DNA of 64,000 nucleotides from Malurus cyaneus samueli (lineage: Eukaryota > Chordata > Aves > Passeriformes > Maluridae), in contig CM019220.1 in NCBI GenBank assembly GCA_009741485.1, forward strand, positions 1,322,267-1,386,266. The letters are read 5' to 3'. This document shows positions 60,633-64,000 of this stretch, in pieces (position 1 is the stretch's first letter; each line of letters opens with the position of its first letter). The notes under the pieces are model-generated. The model saw nothing but the letters and a program-made list of their open reading frames with translations. It ran no database searches and had not been told where the DNA came from. The translations under genes were made by a program, and so were the position numbers.

Positions 60633-62574
60633 AATAATGGACAATATTAGACAAAGAAATGGGGAGGCTTTGTAGACCATTGGCGTGAGGAAGGAAAAGG
60701 TTTTGAGTGTAAGTTGAAAAGTGTGGTGATTGGTGAAAAATGCTCAGGCTGAGTATTTTTCACCCATTAATTCTTTATTAAACTAGGGTAGACAACTGGT
60801 AAAATCAGAATTCTAAAAGCTGGATTTCTCGAAAGATTGCAGTTGGTCTTTTATAGAGTTTTATATGAATAGCCTTGTAAATTTTACTTTGCCCATATAA
60901 AAGCCTTCTTCTTACTTCTTTTCCTTTACCATCATGCCAGGCTGATGATCTCCCTTTGACTGCTTTTCCCTGGCTGAATTAGGATCGTGTGGTCAGGTAG
61001 CCTTTTCCTTTTGCTCAGGCTAACTCTAAATTAGATAAAGACAGACAGCTCTGGCCTTCACGGAGTGTTTTCCTGCTGATCTCTGCATTTTCCATCTTCC
61101 AGCTCATCTCCTGGTGAATATTCCTGGCCTTCCTATATTTCTCTAAGTCTTACTTTTCACTGGAGAAGCTCCATATCTGAGGAATGAAGAATGACAGGTT
61201 TCATGGCAGCTTTTCTGGAGAGCCTGGAGATGGGGGAATTAGATTTGTGTCAACCATTTACATACTGAGGGAGTTACAAAGAAAAAAGACAGATTTAGTT
61301 GCATGACTAAGTTCTCTAAAACAAGAAATACTTTGGGAAATCTAGTAAAGAAAATGTTCAAATAAATGATACAAATTTATTTTAACTTCTGAATTGTTTG
61401 CTCTTCTGAATATGTTTTCTTTAATTTTCCTGATTTCTTTATTTTGATTTACTTATTGTCCTATTACTAATTATCAGTATCCATAATATTCACCTGAGTG
61501 ACTTTTCCTGATCCCAGGCAAAAGTTCTTTCGTTTTCCTTTTCCACTGGACTCACTGGGGTCTCCTGCCCAATGTTCTCCACCCTTAACTTCAGTTCGTT
61601 TGGGATTCAGTCAAATCTAAAAGAAATTAAGAGTATGGGTGAATTTTAACAAATGGTGTGTGTAAGCTTTAATTTTTTATAATTATTTGGGCACTTTTGT
61701 TGAGATTCCCATGATCATATTTGTGGTGATTTTTTTTTTTTTTTTTTACATGATCTTCAAGGAAACTTTAAGAAAAGAAGCAAATCTAAAGGATCTTAGA
61801 AAAAAAAATATTGCTTCCAGACTTATTTTGCTTGAATTTCCTAACAATTCATTTACAATATTATATTAAGCATTGTTATGTATTTTAACCTCCCTCACTC
61901 CACTGAAAAAAAACCCCAAAGTCTGCCTCTAAATTTGGCTGAAAGTTCTAAATTAGACCAATTAGATTGTTACCCCTTTTTCTCAAAATGTCCTTCTTTT
62001 TCAAGGTTCTCCACTTGATTTTAAACTTCATAGCACTGAATATTTCAGGAAGACCCTATGAAGGTGTTTTGAATTCCACAACCATCTCTTGCTGTTGTGA
62101 TATCAATCAAGGTTTATTCTTTCCCCCATGAAAAAGGGCAGCGTGGTTGTTTTGATTCCTTTCAAATCATTTCCAGTCAGTGCTTTGATAAGAATTAAGA
62201 AAAGGAGAGGAATAGTTTCCTTCAGTTTTTTTTTTTTTTTTTGAGGAAGCAGTCCCTGTCCTTGCAAGGAATGATAATAGCAGTGTTTGTCACGTTAATT
62301 CAGTTGGAACAATCATGCCACCTGCAGTCATGACTCTGAATGAAGTCGTCTCTTTTTGGCTTCCCAACGAACTCCAAAGTCACCATGGGAAACACCCCTT
62401 CCCCAAAATGCATAAAATCTGGGGGAAAACTTGCCTGATTAGTAAGGTGATCCACTTATGGTATGAGATGTATTCCAATTTTGTGTGTTGTATTTTTCAA
62501 GGAGTTGTCTCATCAATTGGAAATGAGAACTCGCCCTTCCAAAATATTTTTTTCTTAGATGAGAAGGATGATCC
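60633..62574. other. Non-coding stretch, no gene recognised
   Basis: AT-rich. T runs near 61730-61747 and 62226-62242. No domain-bearing frame seen. Confidence 0.5.
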
Positions 62575-62726
62575 AGGAAGTTCCTCCATCCCTGGAAGTG
62601 TTCAGGGCCAGGTTTGATCAGGCTTGGATAAGCCTGAGTATAGTGGGAGATATCCCTGTCCATGGCAAGGGACTGGAATGAGATGGTGTTTAAGGTCCCT
62701 TCTAACTCAAATTCTATAAATTCCAG
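62575..62726 (+). mobile_element. CR1 LINE 3'-end fragment
   Basis: 'ccatccctggaagtgttcag', 'ggccaggtttgatcaggct', 'agtatagtgggagatatcc', 'ctgtccatggcaagggac', 'tggaatgagatggtgtttaa', 'ggtcccttctaactcaaatt' and 'ctataaattcc' follow the sense CR1 tail to its end. Confidence 0.92.
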
Positions 62727-64000
62727 GCAACACAACATCAGGGCCTGGTAAACGGACATGAACAAAGAAGAATGAAACAAAACCTGAAGGTGTGGGGCTC
62801 TGTTTGATTTCAGCTAAATGCTGTTGCTCATTAAGGTTGAGTTCCTGGCAGCTGCGCTGCACACGCAGAGTAAAAGTACAAAACAATTACAGAAGAACCA
62901 ATAAAATAAAAAGCCCTTTTGAGCAATGACAGCATTCAATAATTGTGTCAATGCTGCTTTAAAAGTTTCAGCTTCTACAGCATCTCCAGTCCCAAAGTGT
63001 CTCATCTGCTTTCTAATTTTCCACAAGATGCTTTTAATATTTGGAGATTGATATTGAACCACGGGGGTCTAAAAGGTTTCCAAAGATCTTGCATATGCAT
63101 TTGGAACCAAACGATCAATTAGATTAATAAAGGGGAATTGTAATTTATATATGAAGCCTGTAAACCCTCGCAGAGAGGTATGGAATAGGAAACCAGGCAG
63201 CTTGGGGAGAGCCAGGATTTAAGGTGAGAAAACAAACACACTCAGCAAAAAAAAAAAAAAAAAAAGAAAAAAAGGTGCAGTCAGCACCAGTTTTGTTACA
63301 TTAATCTGACGCTTCCTGTTACAAACATGGGAGAAATGGGGAGAAATGAGGAATTTAATACAGCACCTGTCAAGGTAATTATGGTCTGAAGGCTGTTGTA
63401 CCTTGGGAATGGTTCTATTGCAGAAACAAAGGACAAGCTTGTAAATGGGAAATTGTTATTAATTTCTACGAGCCGTCCTGTTATGGTTGAAATGCTGCCT
63501 TCAGGCTCTTCCTTGCAGTTATAGTGGCTTTGTTTTTTTTTCTTTTTTTTTTTCTGTTTCCTTCCTGAAGGATTGTTGGATTGTCAATTTTATATTTTCT
63601 TAACTGATAGTCATCAACCTTTGCTTAATCATCTTCTTCCTCCAGCACAGGCTGCTGGCAGAGCTCCTTTCTGTGCTGGGCTCCCCAAAACACAAAAACC
63701 CAAACCCAGGGGGAACCCCATCCCTGCAGGTTCCGTGTCAGTGCTGGGGACACCGTCAGCAGAAAAAAAAAAAAAAAATGAACACAAGCTTTTTCTGCCA
63801 GAAAATACATTCCTAGCAAAGTAAAAGTTTCCTTTCCAGAAATCACATCTTTACCACCACACTCCTATGAAGAAAAATCAGTGGAAGAAATCACAAGTTT
63901 TTCAAGGAACCATCCATATTTTCATTTTTAAATGATTTTCCACCAAAAAAACACCTGTTTTGGGGTGGTTTTTTTTTCCCAAGCATTCTAAACACAACCA
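62727..64000. other. Non-coding stretch, no gene recognised
   Basis: Contains A runs near 63247-63265 and 63761-63778. The 83-codon frame at 63573-63824 reads through the second A run and shows no domain. Confidence 0.5.

Noticed and set aside
1..64000. CRISPR array, operon, prophage or defence island
   Set aside because: No regularly spaced repeats with unique spacers, no dense same-strand coding, and clear avian repeat content.
1..64000. Endogenous retrovirus
   Set aside because: No paired LTRs, primer-binding site, or gag/pol-like translation recognised by eye; a short or old solo LTR could still be missed.

Overview
The window reads as non-coding nuclear DNA from a bird, probably a passerine. 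This rests on repeat content. About fourteen 3'-end fragments of CR1 LINE retrotransposons were recognised, and several carry the 'gccatgggcagggacacc' / 'cagggtgctccaa' block typical of bird CR1 tails. No mammalian-type SINEs were seen, the base composition is AT-rich and CpG-poor, and there are many long A/T runs. No protein-coding gene, rRNA, tRNA, CRISPR array or bacterial-type operon was recognised. Open frames are short (longest 157 codons), lack familiar domains, and are about what chance gives in 64 kb of AT-rich DNA. The window is most likely an intergenic desert or the inside of a very large intron.

Layout. 1-4.2 kb is featureless apart from short A and TA runs. 4.2-4.4 kb holds a CR1 fragment. 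At 4566-4726 two identical 80-bp blocks flank the only N in the window, almost certainly a false duplication made at a contig join. At 5.28-5.88 kb lies the most striking structure: a long imperfect palindrome with arms of about 165 bp in the firm part and perhaps 300 bp overall. From 6 to 24 kb no CR1 was recognised, only homopolymers, one T21/A24 foldback and microsatellites. 24-29 kb has three CR1 tails and some CpG-bearing, possibly conserved segments (25.0-25.3, 27.26-27.6 and 28.3-28.55 kb). 29-39 kb again lacks recognisable CR1 but has a G-poor strand-asymmetric tract (31.15-31.4 kb) and a conserved-looking block (33.7-34.4 kb). 39.2-39.46 kb joins a CR1 tail directly to a 51-bp minisatellite.

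From 42 to 63 kb CR1 fragments become frequent on both strands, including a longer tail copy (42.37-42.81 kb) and a much older, decayed CR1 reverse-transcriptase remnant (about 53.04-53.66 kb). The right half also has the two longest T tracts (43.52 and 52.6 kb), the densest CpG cluster (56.85-56.89 kb, just downstream of a TATA-like element), and a Meis/TGIF-like inverted site at 45.05 kb.

No set of genes working together can be described. If the window has a function it is more likely regulatory (conserved enhancers, an unannotated non-coding transcript) or structural (the 5.5-kb palindrome). Those readings are inference and need alignment or transcript data. Strand is given for CR1 copies by LINE sense: copies whose 3' tail reads as 'agaatcacagaatgg...' on the given strand are minus.
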